The notes beneath the pieces were generated by a model. That model searched no databases and had not been told where the DNA came from. It saw only the letters and a list, made by a program, of their open reading frames with translations. The position numbers were made by a program, and so were the translations under genes. This document shows positions 20,740-21,236 of a DNA stretch of 21,236 bases, in pieces (position 1 is the first letter of the stretch; each line of letters opens with the position of its first letter). Source of the stretch: Acidimicrobiales bacterium (GTDB lineage Bacteria; Actinomycetota; Acidimicrobiia; Acidimicrobiales; RAAP-2). The stretch covers positions 1 through 21,236 of the forward strand of contig JASHWO010000064.1 in assembly GCA_030044045.1 (NCBI GenBank), in the 5' to 3' direction.

Positions 20740-20748
20740 AGACTAGCA
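20740..20748 (-). promoter_or_regulatory. Candidate promoter for tRNA-Trp/secE/nusG (extended -10)
   Basis: Minus strand TGCTAGTCT: -10 TAGTCT (20740-20745) preceded by TGC, the extended -10 pattern. The -35 region is weak. Transcription would start near 20733, about 48 nt before the mature tRNA 5' end. Confidence 0.45.
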
Positions 20749-20798
20749 CCCGCCGGCCACCAGGCCCAGCGGCCCGGCGCCGCGGGCTGGCCGCGTCG

Positions 20799-20963
20799 CT
20801 AGCGGGTCTCCTTGTGCAGGGTGTGCCGCTGGTCCCACCGGCAGAACTTCCGCATCTCGATCCGCTCGCGGTCGTTCAGCTTGTTCTTCGTGGTGATGTA
20901 GTTGCGGCGCTTGCAGACCTCGCAGGCCAGGGTCACCTGGACCCGCTTCTCGTTCTTGGCCAC
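20799..20963 (-). CDS. rpmG: 50S ribosomal protein L33, partly degenerate zinc ribbon
   Basis: Small large-subunit protein near the E site. The 54-residue product starts [20 protein letters not shown] (GTG start; AGGAGGAAGG lies upstream at good spacing) and continues [20 protein letters not shown] then [14 protein letters not shown]. Zinc-type L33 proteins have two CxxC pairs; here the first (C14, C17) is intact but the second is C-R-W-D, so Asp44 replaces the fourth cysteine. Length and everything else are normal. It precedes tRNA-Trp and secE as in other actinobacteria. Too short for many gene callers, but certain by homology. Confidence 0.95.
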   Translation of the reverse strand: MAKNEKRVQVTLACEVCKRRNYITTKNKLNDRERIEMRKFCRWDQRHTLHKETR

Positions 20964-21053
20964 TGCCGTTCCTTCCTCCTGCGTCCGCTGGTAGCCCTAC
21001 CCTGCCACAGTACAAGACCACTTTCGACGACCAGAAATCACCCGTTTGCGCAG

Positions 21054-21236
21054 GTGGACGGCCCTTTGCTGGAGTTGCCGCCGCTCGGGACCGTGCTGCG
21101 GCAGAACCCCGGCGAGCCCGTCCACCCGACCGATCCGCTTGTGGCCTCTCTCCAGGTCCAGCAACGCCTCGGACCCGACAAGATAGCCGAGTTGGTCGCT
21201 GGCTACCGCCAGGGCGTCCCTGTGGAGGAGCTGGCC
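21054..21236 (+). CDS. Partial plus-strand ORF with recombinase-type helix-turn-helix segment (cut by window edge)
   Basis: The reading frame is open to the right edge with no stop. The last residues visible are VQQRLGPDKIAELVAGYRQG followed by VPVEELA, a pattern (helix, glycine turn, V-x-E-L-A) typical of the DNA-binding helix-turn-helix near the C-terminus of actinobacterial serine recombinases and related proteins. The start is unknown: GTG 21054 is the first reasonable candidate but has no clear ribosome-binding site, and the frame is open further upstream. Codon use (ATA, TTG, CTT, TCT, CCT) is less GC-biased than the ribosomal genes, which may hint at transferred or decaying sequence. 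Divergent from rpmG. I do not assign a function. Confidence 0.5.
   Translation, partial: MDGPLLELPPLGTVLRQNPGEPVHPTDPLVASLQVQQRLGPDKIAELVAGYRQGVPVEELA

Noticed and set aside
20743..21021. Minus-strand open frame of 92 codons overlapping rpmG
   Set aside because: The true L33 frame, with its ribosome-binding site and conserved residues, occupies the same bases in another frame.

Overview
The window is a dense, GC-rich chromosomal segment carrying the core ribosomal-protein and RNA-polymerase gene block of a bacterium, almost entirely on the minus strand. The very high GC content, frequent GTG and TTG starts, the rpmG / tRNA-Trp / secE / nusG order, the actinobacterial-type RpoB and RpoC, and the alanine/proline/glutamate-rich tails on L10 and L22 point to an actinomycete-phylum organism (Actinomycetota). 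It may be a deep lineage outside the classical Streptomyces/Mycobacterium groups, but this is inference and no rRNA is present to settle it.

Read in the direction of transcription (right to left): rpmG (L33), tRNA-Trp, secE, nusG, rplK (L11), rplA (L1), an L10-type mRNA leader, rplJ (L10), rplL (L7/L12), a tandem promoter region, rpoB, rpoC, a str-operon promoter, rpsL (S12), rpsG (S7), fusA (EF-G), tuf (EF-Tu), rpsJ (S10), rplC (L3), rplD (L4), rplW (L23), rplB (L2), rpsS (S19), rplV (L22), and the first part of rpsC (S3), cut by the left edge. The right edge has the beginning of an unrelated plus-strand gene with a recombinase-type helix-turn-helix segment. Together the genes supply the RNA polymerase core subunits, its elongation factor NusG, the SecE translocon subunit, two translation GTPases and a large part of both ribosomal subunits. 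No gap longer than 300 bases lacks a feature.

The standout feature is a family of about 65-85 bp GC-rich repeats, all in the same orientation relative to transcription, lying between (and sometimes inside) these housekeeping genes. I count six full copies and two internally deleted ones. Each full copy has two small hairpins flanking an invariant CTCCTCCG (CGGAGGAG in the mRNA, a Shine-Dalgarno look-alike), and several copies end directly at the ribosome-binding site of the next gene. The arms show compensatory base changes between copies. One copy has become coding sequence for the C-terminal tail of L22, and a deleted copy lies in the 5' end of rplD. I do not recognise this family from any described repeat class.

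Smaller points: L33 has three of the four expected zinc cysteines; L11 has Thr where the thiopeptide-contacting proline (E. coli P26) is expected; rpoB starts with TTG behind a strong ribosome-binding site and has two well-spaced promoters.
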